Assembly (NCBI GenBank): GCA_002358555.1 | Contig: DEPC01000103.1 | Span: forward strand, 1 to 21,674 | Direction: 5' to 3' | Source of the DNA: Hungatella sp. UBA3402 | GTDB lineage: Bacteria > Bacillota > Clostridia > Lachnospirales > Lachnospiraceae | DNA length: 21,674 nucleotides | Shown: positions 8,276 through 14,550 of the stretch, in pieces | Layout of the letters: each line of letters starts with the position of its first letter | Position numbering within the stretch: position 1 is the stretch's first letter | Translations under genes and position numbers: made by a program | The notes under the pieces: model-generated | The model's input: only the letters and a program-made list of their open reading frames with translations | Database searches by the model: none | What the model was told of the DNA's origin: nothing

Positions 8276-9400
8276 TATCTTTTCCAACTCTGATCGGAGC
8301 CATTCAATATCACGTTCTGTATAGGTTCTTTCGGTTATGTCCGTGATGCGGTGGCCGATAAGCCGTTTTATCACGTATTCGTCAACCTCAGCTTTTTTCG
8401 CCATGGTGATGAAGGTTTTTCGAGGATCGTGCGGCCTGTGATCCTCCCTGAAGTTTAAGGCAGTCATGATTTTGGCAAAGCGTCCGGCATACTTGTCATA
8501 GGTTATCAGCATACCGCCTTTTATGGCCAGCGGGTCATTAAAGAGATTTTTACTGCCGAGTTCGAGTGCCTGTTCATAGTTCCGCTGGATAAGATGTTTT
8601 ATGCGCGGATGGATTGGGACTGTCCGATTCTTGCCAGCAGAAGTTTTCATTCCGCCAATGATATACTGTTCGTCAAGATTGACGTCTGCAGTTTTCAATA
8701 TAGCTAGTTCTTGAGGACGCCATCCCATATAGCATTGAATGAGAATCCAGTCCACAAAGCGGACGGAGTTCACATTATCCCAAAGAGTCTGCATTTCTTC
8801 ATCCGTGAATATAATATGCCCCCTGGTTGCCGCCTCTTTCTCTTTGATAATGTCATTGGAGAGGTCAAAGGTTCGGGCATAGTTCTTGTGTACCAGCTCA
8901 TATTCGAGTGCATAATCCAGCATGAGATTGAACATGGATTTGATCCTGGCCTTAGTACCGGGAGAAGCAGGCACTTTCTGGCCAGCAGTCTTGCCATGGG
9001 AGGGGATGATATAGCCATCCTCCATAATACCCTTGATGTGCCTGGCCCGCAGATCCTTTACACGCATACTATGGATAGCGTGGCAGTATCTCCAGGCAGC
9101 TGTGATGGTTCTGGAAGATGATTCGCTTTCCAGGGTAGGGAAGTAGCTTTCTGTCCATTTCTGGTAAAGCTCAGCAATGGTAAGGTTGTTATTTTGTATG
9201 TCGTAGGGGTTGGTTCCATATTCAGCCAATGCCTGGAGAGCCTCTTTTTTGGTCTTGAATGTTCCTATCGGCACACGGTTTTGGACTGTTTTGCCGGTCT
9301 GTTCGTCTGTGTTCCATCCGAGAGTGACACGAGCCAGATATGGTTTGCGTCGGTTTCCGGATAATTTGGTTACGCTCCCATAGCCGTTTGGCAATTTCAT
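8270..9400 (-). CDS. int: Tyrosine recombinase / phage integrase
   Basis: This 376-residue protein would integrate and excise the element. The N-terminus (residues 1-60, beginning MKLPNGYGSVTKLSG) resembles an AP2-like arm-binding domain; a SAM-like core-binding domain covers about 70-175. The catalytic domain shows Arg228 (CYMGWRPQEL), probable Lys257, His324 and Arg327 (HDPRKTF), His350 (RLIGH) and the nucleophile Tyr360 (ITERTYTERD). All six positions are present, so it is likely active. The minus-strand AGGAAG at 9408-9413 decides the ATG at 9400. It lies 13 bp after the next gene, suggesting cotranscription with the lysogeny genes. Its base composition looks somewhat more GC-rich than the neighbouring phage genes. 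Confidence 0.95.
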   Translation of the reverse strand: MKLPNGYGSVTKLSGNRRKPYLARVTLGWNTDEQTGKTVQNRVPIGTFKTKKEALQALAEYGTNPYDIQNNNLTIAELYQKWTESYFPTLESESSSRTITAAWRYCHAIHSMRVKDLRARHIKGIMEDGYIIPSHGKTAGQKVPASPGTKARIKSMFNLMLDYALEYELVHKNYARTFDLSNDIIKEKEAATRGHIIFTDEEMQTLWDNVNSVRFVDWILIQCYMGWRPQELAILKTADVNLDEQYIIGGMKTSAGKNRTVPIHPRIKHLIQRNYEQALELGSKNLFNDPLAIKGGMLITYDKYAGRFAKIMTALNFREDHRPHDPRKTFITMAKKAEVDEYVIKRLIGHRITDITERTYTERDIEWLRSELEKIP

Positions 9401-9413
9401 GGTATCACTTCCT

Positions 9414-9992
9414 TTACAGTTTGATTGATTCGATTACAGAGCCAAGTCCAGCATAATCTGTTTTTACTGGTTCTAGTTTAAGGAGCGAGGACAAGGCAAT
9501 CCCTTTCTGGTTTGGTACTTTTTCATCCAGAACAGATGTAGGCAATACATAAAAATCCCAATAATCCAAGTTGAGAATAGAAACATCTTTTGTTTTGGCG
9601 GTAAATACACAAAACACATATAGGTCGCAGTTGCGTTTGGCGACAGTGGCCGAAGTGGCAGTAACATTATCCCAGGCCAACTTTTTTCCGATGTCAAACC
9701 GAATCTGAGCAAAAATGTTTTCGGGAGTCCAAGCTTGAATGTAAGCGGCAGATTTTACTTCAATCCTGCGTCCGAACGGACTCGTTATATCAAATGAAAG
9801 CCAGTTTTCTCTCTTTTGCGTATCTAAGGTAATTCGATTTAGTGATGAATAGACAAGAAATTCTGCCATTACCCCACGCTGGGTATTGTCAATTAAATCT
9901 GAAAATGCCCAGCGCCAGAAATCTATAACAGTAATTCCGATATTTGCATCATGAAAAATAAATTCCTCATCGCCGGTTAGTTGTTGTTTCAT
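9414..9992 (-). CDS. PD-(D/E)XK nuclease-fold-like protein of the lysogeny region
   Basis: This 192-residue protein has no name I can give with certainty. A helix with Glu44 (RGVMAEFLVYSSL) is followed by Asp68 (LSFDITSP), then Glu78-Val-Lys80 (RRIEVKSAAYIQAW), and a further strand with Asp123 (CDLYVFCVF). This E...D...ExK layout is that of PD-(D/E)XK nucleases such as restriction enzymes. I recall related proteins with a conserved EVKSAAYxQxW and FYVLPT segment in many bacteria. The start at 9992 is set by GGAGGAA (complement of 9996-10002); the ATG at 10019 lacks a site. Lying between integrase and repressor, it is probably expressed in the lysogen, which suits a phage-exclusion or DNA-protection role. 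That role is inference. Confidence 0.7.
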   Translation of the reverse strand: MKQQLTGDEEFIFHDANIGITVIDFWRWAFSDLIDNTQRGVMAEFLVYSSLNRITLDTQKRENWLSFDITSPFGRRIEVKSAAYIQAWTPENIFAQIRFDIGKKLAWDNVTATSATVAKRNCDLYVFCVFTAKTKDVSILNLDYWDFYVLPTSVLDEKVPNQKGIALSSLLKLEPVKTDYAGLGSVIESIKL

Positions 9993-10058
9993 AGTTTCCT
10001 CCGTATGTCCTAAGGGCATTCATCTAACATGTTTATCAGTTAAAACGTCGATGCCATT

Positions 10059-10424
10059 CTAAATTGATAATCTTTTTTCATCATCGAGATATTTCTGAGA
10101 ATCCGTATAGGCTTTCAGAAACCCTTTTAGTTCCCCAACAAATTCATATTTTTTGGGTTCCGGCAGGGAACGAAACAGATCCAGCAGATTATCCTCTTCC
10201 TGTGTGGTATTCTTGCGAACAGGAGCTTCCTGGCCTGTCATGAGATAGTCCAGAGACACACCAAAGAAATCAGCTATAGTTTTCATGTATCTTGCAGGCG
10301 GGTCATTCGTGCGAGCTTTCCAAGTTGACATGGTAGAAGTCCGTATAGAAAGTTTTTCACAAAGTTCGTAAGCACGTTTGTCTTTTTCATCTAGCAGTTG
10401 GTAGATTCTTTCAATTATTTCCAT
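10059..10424 (-). CDS. cI-like phage repressor, XRE-type HTH
   Basis: This 121-residue protein has an N-terminal helix-turn-helix at about residues 18-42 (ELCEKLSIRTSTMSTWKAR), followed by the YMKTIADFFGVSLDYLMTG segment common to XRE/cI-type repressors. The C-terminal 55 residues are charged and helical and lack a LexA-like Ser-Lys protease domain, so induction by self-cleavage is unlikely; control by an antirepressor (see the AntA/AntB gene) is more plausible. GGAGG at 10431-10435 (read on the minus strand) sits six bases before the ATG at 10424 and decides the start. It faces the rightward early genes across a control region with several operator-like sites, which it probably binds. Confidence 0.85.
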   Translation of the reverse strand: MEIIERIYQLLDEKDKRAYELCEKLSIRTSTMSTWKARTNDPPARYMKTIADFFGVSLDYLMTGQEAPVRKNTTQEEDNLLDLFRSLPEPKKYEFVGELKGFLKAYTDSQKYLDDEKRLSI

Positions 10425-10464
10425 TTCATACCTCCAATAAAATACGTATTTGAGAATATATCTA

Positions 10465-10493
10465 TTTACAAACTCGCATTTACGTGTTATAAT
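10465..10493 (+). promoter_or_regulatory. Main rightward early promoter
   Basis: TTTACA (10465-10470) and TATAAT (10488-10493) are separated by exactly 17 bp. The spacer (10471-10487) is completely filled by operator O1, so repressor binding would block RNA polymerase. Transcription would start near 10500 and run to the tandem-HTH gene and beyond. Confidence 0.85.
10471..10487. promoter_or_regulatory. Operator O1 in the promoter spacer
   Basis: The 17-mer aactcgcatttacgtgt has an imperfect dyad, ACTC-N8-GTGT. Its complement begins like three sites found downstream at 13878-13894, 17864-17880 and 18807-18823, with 15, 12 and 13 of 17 positions matching. Binding by the cI-like repressor is inferred. 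Confidence 0.65.
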
Positions 10494-10511
10494 ATATATG
10501 AAATACAAATT

Positions 10512-10528
10512 AACTCAAATTTACGAGT
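10512..10528. promoter_or_regulatory. Operator O2
   Basis: The 17-mer aactcaaatttacgagt matches O1 at 14 of 17 positions and has the better dyad, ACTC-N8-GAGT. It lies about 20 bp downstream of the rightward -10, and on the minus strand it contains TTGAGT, which with TATATT 16 bp further (complement of 10491-10496) could form a leftward promoter for the repressor. Confidence 0.65.
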
Positions 10529-10583
10529 AAAGAACAAATTGTATCTCAAAGTGTGTTTGTGAGTCTGTAAATAGATTATTTTC

Positions 10584-10612
10584 ATTATAGCACGCAAACA
10601 CGCAAAAATAAA
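10584..10612 (-). promoter_or_regulatory. Candidate leftward promoter for the repressor operon
   Basis: On the minus strand TGCTATAAT gives an extended -10 (TATAAT, complement of 10584-10589), with a weak -35 TTTATT (complement of 10607-10612) at 17-bp spacing. A transcript from here would read leftward through the rightward promoter into the repressor, leaving a leader of about 150 bases. The two promoters would then face each other. A second candidate overlaps O2, so the true repressor promoter is unresolved. Confidence 0.45.
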
Positions 10613-10621
10613 TAATGAATA

Positions 10622-10638
10622 GCAAGCAAATGCGAGAA
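10622..10638. promoter_or_regulatory. Additional operator-like site over the ribosome binding site
   Basis: The complement of this 17-mer matches O1 at 12 of 17 positions and contains the identical nonamer ctcgcattt. It overlaps the start of the AAAGGAG (10637-10643) of the tandem-HTH gene. It is a weaker candidate than O1 and O2. Confidence 0.4.
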
Positions 10639-10653
10639 AGGAGAGATGCCCAA

Positions 10654-11073
10654 ATGAGAAAAGAAACGTCACAATGGAGTAAAAATGTTCGGAAAGCTAT
10701 GATTGACAAAGATATGACTTTCAAGCAACTAGCAGAACAAATCGGTTACAGCATTACGACAGTTTCTTCAGTTATCAATGGACGATATTCTAATGCAAGT
10801 TACAAATCAATCGCACAAAAAATCAATAAGGTGCTTGGGACAAAAGGGAGGCCAGAAAGAATTGATACCCCATCAGATGAATGGTGCCAATGTGTGAAAG
10901 TTGAACTTGTGAAGCAGAGAATGAGTGTTACACAACTGGCAGAGAAACTAAATATCTCTAGGGATCGGTTATCACTGATTATCAACGGCAGGATGATGAA
11001 TGAAGAAATTGTGGAGGCTGTAGCAAAGCTGTTGAATATCACATTACCAGCTGTACCATCTGATGATAATTAA
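10654..11073 (+). CDS. Small regulator with two tandem HTH domains (Cro-like position)
   Basis: This 139-residue protein holds two separate helix-turn-helix segments. The first spans about residues 21-60 (MTFKQLAEQIGYSITTVSSV then INGRY), the second about 90-128 (MSVTQLAEKLNISRDRLSLI then INGRM). Both share the TxxQLAEx(I/L)xxSxxxxSxxING pattern, which suggests an internal duplication. Most phage Cro or repressor proteins carry one such domain and dimerise; here one chain could bind a dyad operator by itself. The ATG at 10654 is chosen for its AAAGGAG ten bases upstream, over the ATG at 10615. As the first rightward gene it takes the position of cro. Function is inferred. Confidence 0.75.
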   Translation: MRKETSQWSKNVRKAMIDKDMTFKQLAEQIGYSITTVSSVINGRYSNASYKSIAQKINKVLGTKGRPERIDTPSDEWCQCVKVELVKQRMSVTQLAEKLNISRDRLSLIINGRMMNEEIVEAVAKLLNITLPAVPSDDN

Positions 11074-11101
11074 ATTATAGCAAAATGATAGGTAACATGA
11101 A

Positions 11102-11596
11102 ATGGGAAAAGACCCTATGAATGAGAATAATAATGTGTATTTTAAGGCGAGGAAAAAGGCAGCAATATACAATGAACGGCTATATAGTCGTGAGGGAGCT
11201 GCAGAACTTTTAGGAATTTCCGTATCAACACTGGCGGATTATGAGCTGGGAAATACAAAGGTGATTCCAGTAGATAAAGTGGTTCTTATGGCAGACCTTT
11301 ATAAAGCTCCAGAGTTGATTACTAGGTATTGTATGAGCGAATGTCCAGTACATGGATTTTTGCCACTAGCAACAGAAGAAAAGAGCATACAAGGAATTGC
11401 ATTACGACTTTTGAGAGATTTCAATGAAAGTAAATTAAATATAATGAAGGAGGATTTGATTGAAATAACGGAGGATGGAATTATCAGTGATGATGAACTT
11501 CCTAAACTAAAAAATATTCTTGAAAAGCTGGAGAAAATGGCAGAAACCATAAGTGAAATGAAGATTATCGGAGAGAAATACATCAAAGAAACATAA
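11102..11596 (+). CDS. XRE-family HTH regulator of phage early region
   Basis: This 164-residue protein has an N-terminal HTH at about residues 30-60: SREGAAELLGISVSTLADYE followed by LGNTKVIPVDKVVLMADLY. A YCMSECPVHG segment with two cysteines follows near residue 77; I recall this layout in many Clostridia phage and ICE regulators. The C-terminal half is acidic and helical, with coiled-coil character (KLKNILEKLEKMAETISEMK). It lies 28 bp after the tandem-HTH gene on the same strand. The ribosome binding site before the ATG at 11102 is weak, and the ATG at 11117 is a possible alternative. Its target is unknown. Confidence 0.78.
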   Translation: MGKDPMNENNNVYFKARKKAAIYNERLYSREGAAELLGISVSTLADYELGNTKVIPVDKVVLMADLYKAPELITRYCMSECPVHGFLPLATEEKSIQGIALRLLRDFNESKLNIMKEDLIEITEDGIISDDELPKLKNILEKLEKMAETISEMKIIGEKYIKET

Positions 11597-11635
11597 ATTT
11601 AAGTGATTTAGAAAGGAAATTAAGAAGCTGATAAA

Positions 11636-11851
11636 ATGAGAGAAATAAAAAGGTACATATCAAGAAGTTTGATATGGATTGTTATAGGACTAATTCTCAC
11701 TATAGTTTCTGTAAAATTGGCATACATTGAAAGAGGATATTTGGCTTATGGAGGAGAATGGTTGATATTGCCGCTGGATCTGACAGTAATACAAGTAGTA
11801 AGAAATATCAAAGATGCAGTAAAAGAATTATCTGAAGCAGAAGATGAATAG
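11636..11851 (+). CDS. Small membrane protein of unknown function
   Basis: This 71-residue protein has a positively charged N-terminus (MREIKRYISR), a clear membrane helix at about residues 11-30 (SLIWIVIGLILTIVSVKLAY), a second hydrophobic stretch near 42-56 and an acidic tail. Topology would be N-in. I do not recognise a family. Small membrane proteins at this place in temperate phages are sometimes exclusion factors, but nothing here shows that. The ribosome binding site is weak (AAGAAG about eight bases upstream). Oddly, the frame stays open for 34 codons after the TAG stop. Confidence 0.55.
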   Translation: MREIKRYISRSLIWIVIGLILTIVSVKLAYIERGYLAYGGEWLILPLDLTVIQVVRNIKDAVKELSEAEDE

Positions 11852-11956
11852 CTGTATATAGAAATAGAAGAACTATATCCTTTGCTAAACTTTGTTAAAT
11901 ATGACAGTAAAGGAATAATTTATATTTCATGGCAGAAAGTGCTTTCCGCAGTATAA
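11852..11956 (+). other. In-frame open stretch after the small membrane protein stop
   Basis: Directly after TAG 11849-11851 the same frame reads 34 sense codons (LYIEIEELYPLLNFVKY then DSKGIIYISWQKVLSAV) to TAA 11954. The composition looks protein-like, but there is no ATG or GTG and no ribosome binding site. It may be the tail of a once longer gene or of a second small gene that lost its start. Without comparison this cannot be settled. Confidence 0.3.
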
Positions 11957-11972
11957 AAGGAGGAATAATAGT

Positions 11973-12857
11973 ATGGCAGGACAACAGCAAACTGAAATAA
12001 ATGTAGCAGTGCAGATAAAGCAGATTGTATCATCAGATGCAGTAAAGAAGAAATTTACAGAAGTACTAGGACAGAAAGCTCCACAGTTTCTTGCATCTAT
12101 CACTAATGTGGTGGCTGGTAGTACACAACTGAAAAAGTGCAGCGCAAATTCGATTATGAGTGCAGCATTTGTGGCGGCGACATACGATTTACCGATTGAC
12201 AGCAATTTAGGGTTCAGTGCAATCGTTCCATACAATGAAAGTGTATATAATGAGAAGACAGGCAAGTACGATAAAGTACCAAGAGCACAGTTTCAAATGA
12301 TGTATAAAGGCTTCATCCAGCTGGCAATTCGTTCTGGGTATTATGAGAAAATGAATTATGCAGTTGTATATGAGGACGAGCTAAAACGGTATAATCCGAT
12401 TACCGGAGAGATTGAGTTTGTAACAGATTTCTCTCAATGCACGCAAAGGGAAGCAGGGAATGAAAACAAAGTAGTAGGCTATTACGCATGGTTCCGTTTA
12501 AAAACAGGATTTAGTCAGGAATTATTTATGTCAAAAGCGATGGTTGACAACCATGCGAGAAAATATTCCCAGGCATACAGATATGATATTAACAATAAAA
12601 AGAAATCAAGTAAGTGGACTACGGATTTTGAGGCTATGGCATTAAAAACCGTAATTAAGCTGCTCCTCAGCAAATGGGGTATTTTATCGGTTGATATGCA
12701 GAGAGCAATCCAAGATGATCAAAAGGTTTATGACGAGGACGGAAACAGCGGTTATAGTGACAACCAGCCAGATGTCATAGAGGTGCAGGATGCTTTTGAA
12801 ATGCAGGAAGATTCGGAGAGTAACCAGATAGGCGGCTTGGAGTTAGAAGATGTATAA
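11973..12857 (+). CDS. recT: RecT single-strand annealing protein
   Basis: This 294-residue protein matches RecT/Redbeta-type recombinases. Family features include SANSIMSAAFVAATYDLPID near residues 58-77, the QFQMMYKGFIQLAIRSGYY block near 107-125, YYAWFRLKTG near 169, and the conserved W..DFEAMALKTVIKLLLSKWG block near 214-234. It would anneal complementary strands at ends resected by a partner exonuclease, in phage replication and recombination. The C-terminus is very acidic and probably flexible, as in single-strand binding partners. A strong AAAGGAGG lies before the ATG. The next gene encodes the probable exonuclease partner, so the two form a RecET-like pair. Confidence 0.94.
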   Translation: MAGQQQTEINVAVQIKQIVSSDAVKKKFTEVLGQKAPQFLASITNVVAGSTQLKKCSANSIMSAAFVAATYDLPIDSNLGFSAIVPYNESVYNEKTGKYDKVPRAQFQMMYKGFIQLAIRSGYYEKMNYAVVYEDELKRYNPITGEIEFVTDFSQCTQREAGNENKVVGYYAWFRLKTGFSQELFMSKAMVDNHARKYSQAYRYDINNKKKSSKWTTDFEAMALKTVIKLLLSKWGILSVDMQRAIQDDQKVYDEDGNSGYSDNQPDVIEVQDAFEMQEDSESNQIGGLELEDV

Positions 12858-12872
12858 GAACAGGAGGAAGAA

Positions 12873-13670
12873 ATGCAACTAACAGCAGAAAATTATTACA
12901 GTCAGAAAAGTAACAGAGAATACATGAGTGTTTCCGAATTCAAAGATTTTGCGGGTACATATGGAAGATTGGCTTGCGAATTTGCGGCAATGGAAAAGCT
13001 GGAAGAACGGTGGAAAGATGAAGAAACTACTGCGCTTCTGATAGGTAGCTATGTGGATACCTATTTTGAGGGTACGCTGGATAAGTTCAAGGTAGAGCAT
13101 CCATCACTCTTTAAGAAGGACGGCGGACTGAAAGCGGAGTATGTGAAAGCTAATCAAATCATCGCAAGAATTGAGAGGGATCCGTATTTTATGAAGTATA
13201 TGTCTGGTCAGAAACAGGTTATTATGACTGGGGAATTATTCGGGACAAAGTGGAAAATCAAGATCGACAGTTATATTCCGAACGTGGCAATCGTGGACTT
13301 AAAGGTTATGGCATCTATTACGGATTTGAAGTGGGTAAAGGATCTGGGTTATCTGGATTTTGTCCGTTATTGGGGGTATGACATTCAAGGAGCAATATAT
13401 CAGGAGATTGTTAGACAGAATACTGGAAAGAAGCTGCCATTCTACATTGCAGGTGCGACAAAGGAGAAGGAGCCAGATATCCAAATTATCCATGTGACAG
13501 ACAATTATCTGCAGGAGGCATTAAATATAGTAGAGGCAAATATGCCAAGAATCCTCAGAGTGAAGAATGGCGATGAAGCACCAAATAAATGTGAGTTGTG
13601 TGATTGCTGTAGACATAATAGGGTGCTGACAAAGCCGATTTCAATTATGGATTTAACAGCAGGGATTTAA
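12873..13670 (+). CDS. RecE-like PD-(D/E)XK exonuclease (DUF3799 type)
   Basis: This 265-residue protein lies 15 bp after recT. The nuclease core shows LIGSYVDTYFEG near residue 56, Asp132 (WKIKIDSY), Asp142-Leu-Lys144 (AIVDLKVM) and the QxxxY motif Gln172/Tyr176 (WGYDIQGAIYQE), all as in RecE/lambda-exonuclease-like PD-(D/E)XK enzymes. It would resect double-strand ends 5' to 3' and hand the strand to RecT. The C-terminus has four clustered cysteines (Cys240, Cys243, Cys245, Cys246 in CELCDCC), which suggests a small metal or iron-sulfur site. The GGAGGAAG before ATG supports the start. Length fits the short RecE-like family rather than full RecE. Confidence 0.86.
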   Translation: MQLTAENYYSQKSNREYMSVSEFKDFAGTYGRLACEFAAMEKLEERWKDEETTALLIGSYVDTYFEGTLDKFKVEHPSLFKKDGGLKAEYVKANQIIARIERDPYFMKYMSGQKQVIMTGELFGTKWKIKIDSYIPNVAIVDLKVMASITDLKWVKDLGYLDFVRYWGYDIQGAIYQEIVRQNTGKKLPFYIAGATKEKEPDIQIIHVTDNYLQEALNIVEANMPRILRVKNGDEAPNKCELCDCCRHNRVLTKPISIMDLTAGI

Positions 13671-13671
13671 T

Positions 13672-13809
13672 GATTTTAAATTTGTCAAAATTTTGGCGCT
13701 TTCTGGACAGGCTAGTGAAGTAGAGGAGTTATTTCGGGAAGCAGAGAAGATGATGGAAACATGTGAACTATCGCAGGAAACCGAAATTGGCTGTATTGAG
13801 ACGAAATAG
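13672..13809 (+). pseudogene. Decayed 3' end of a lost gene, copy A
   Basis: A frame without a start codon reads DFKFVKILALSGQ, ASEVEELFREAEKMMETC and EIGCIETK to TAG 13807. The second part is clearly homologous to a matching stretch at 17702-17794: EVEE(L/I)FREAEKM(M/I)ETC and EIGCI. Many base changes between the two are at third codon positions (gta/gtg, cgg/cga) and the amino acid changes are conservative, which shows the ancestor was coding. The parent gene is not identified. Confidence 0.6.
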
Positions 13810-13828
13810 TTGATAAGTAATATTTATA

Positions 13829-13856
13829 CCAGAGAGCGTTAAAAAACGCTCTCTGG
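13829..13856. promoter_or_regulatory. Perfect 12-bp hairpin with AAAA loop (copy A)
   Basis: ccagagagcgtt (13829-13840) pairs fully with aacgctctctgg (13845-13856) around aaaa. Neither strand has a T tract after the stem, so it is not a standard intrinsic terminator. The bases that follow are gtctataaac. Confidence 0.9.
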
Positions 13857-13877
13857 GTCTATAAACACACCCTTTAT

Positions 13878-13894
13878 GAACGTAAATGCGAGTT
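13878..13894. promoter_or_regulatory. Operator-like site, copy A
   Basis: The complement of this 17-mer, aactcgcatttacgttc, matches operator O1 at its first 15 of 17 positions. The -35 and -10 expected around it (ctttat and aaagaa) are weak, so here the site may act as a roadblock rather than as part of a promoter. Confidence 0.6.
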
Positions 13895-13900
13895 AAAGAA

Positions 13901-14076
13901 AGGTGAAAAGACGCAAATAGCAATATATAGAAATGTTCAAATGTCTTTTTGGATAGCCAGTAAAGTGATAGATAACTGTAGAATTAGGAAAGAGAAAACT
14001 GACACAGATGCGGTATTTCTTAAAAGTATATAAGAACAATCTTCAGGATTCTTCATTTATAGAGTAGGAGGATAGA
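13901..14076 (+). other. Gap before rusA, no supported gene
   Basis: This stretch continues from cassette A to the rusA start. It has a short additional gcaaat motif at 13911 and a 19-codon ATG frame at 14009 without a proper ribosome binding site, which I do not call. The rusA ribosome binding site AGGAGG is at 14066-14071. Confidence 0.5.
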
Positions 14077-14532
14077 GTGGTAAAAGAGGTACGGTTTATA
14101 ATTCCTGGTAAACCATATGGTAAACAGAGACCTAGGTTTTCTAGGAGTGGAGATTTTGTAAAAACATATACTCCAAAGGAAACAATAAATTATGAAAATT
14201 TTGTAAAGTTTTGTTATCCACGAAATGAAAGGCTGGAAGGAGGAATTTCTGTTGAAATAGTAGGAATATTCCCAATACCAAAGTCAGTGAGCAAGAAGCA
14301 AAGAGCATTAATGCTTTCAGGTGATATCCCTTATACAAAAAAATGTGATTGTGATAACTTAGCAAAAAGTATACTGGATGCCTTAAATGGAATCGCATAT
14401 GATGATGATTCACAAGTATGTGATTTATATGTTAGTAAAAGATATGGGGAAGAAGCGAGGGTAGAGGTTATTTTAAAGGAGATATCTCATAAAAAAGTAG
14501 ATAAGATTAACTTAAAGGCCGCCAATTCATAA
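14077..14532 (+). CDS. rusA: RusA-family Holliday junction resolvase
   Basis: This 151-residue protein would cut Holliday junctions made during phage recombination and replication. The N-terminus reads IPGKPYGKQRPRFSR, typical of RusA. The catalytic block is CDCDNLAKSILDALNGIAYDD with Asp91, Asp93 and Lys97 matching RusA Asp70, Asp72 and Lys76, and an acidic cluster at 109-111 in the place of RusA Asp91. The start codon is GTG at 14077 with AGGAGG five bases upstream. Length is slightly above E. coli RusA (120). It follows the RecT and exonuclease genes across cassette A, so it is probably expressed in the early phase with them. Confidence 0.92.
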   Translation: MVKEVRFIIPGKPYGKQRPRFSRSGDFVKTYTPKETINYENFVKFCYPRNERLEGGISVEIVGIFPIPKSVSKKQRALMLSGDIPYTKKCDCDNLAKSILDALNGIAYDDDSQVCDLYVSKRYGEEARVEVILKEISHKKVDKINLKAANS

Positions 14533-14550
14533 AAATTAGGAGGTAGGAAA

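Larger units (their letters stand above)
10461..10575. promoter_or_regulatory. Symmetric control region between lysogeny and early genes
   Basis: The 10-mer tctatttaca at 10461-10470 returns as its exact complement tgtaaataga at 10566-10575. In both orientations the -35-like TTTACA is followed at once by (A/G)ACTC, the left half of the operator. The region is thus arranged as mirrored promoter-operator units between the repressor gene and the first rightward gene. The rightward unit has a perfect -10; the mirrored leftward unit does not (TGAGAT at 17-bp spacing). Confidence 0.65.
13717..13900 (+). repeat. Dispersed regulatory cassette, copy A
   Basis: This copy contains the decayed gene tail, a hairpin at 13829-13856 and an operator-like 17-mer at 13878-13894. 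From 13781 on it aligns with copies B (17765 on) and C (18708 on); from 13717 it also aligns with B from 17702. The hairpin-to-operator gap is 21 bp in all three. It sits upstream of rusA, though 180 bp separates it from that start. Confidence 0.85.

Noticed and set aside
7412..8303. Long minus-strand open frames (284 and 194 codons) across the GGGtGRT gene
   Set aside because: They are antisense to a clear conserved gene, overlap each other, are rich in Cys/His/Ser/Leu typical of shadow frames, and have no ribosome binding sites.
8711..9121. Plus-strand frame of 136 codons across the integrase
   Set aside because: Complement of an intact integrase with all catalytic residues; no ribosome binding site.
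10615..10653. Upstream ATG for the tandem-HTH gene
   Set aside because: No ribosome binding site before 10615, whereas AAAGGAG stands properly before 10654.
13829..13856. Standard intrinsic terminator for the copy A hairpin
   Set aside because: The stem is strong but no T tract follows on either strand; a termination role would need another mechanism.
14009..14068. 19-codon ATG frame before rusA
   Set aside because: No ribosome binding site at usable spacing and no recognisable sequence.
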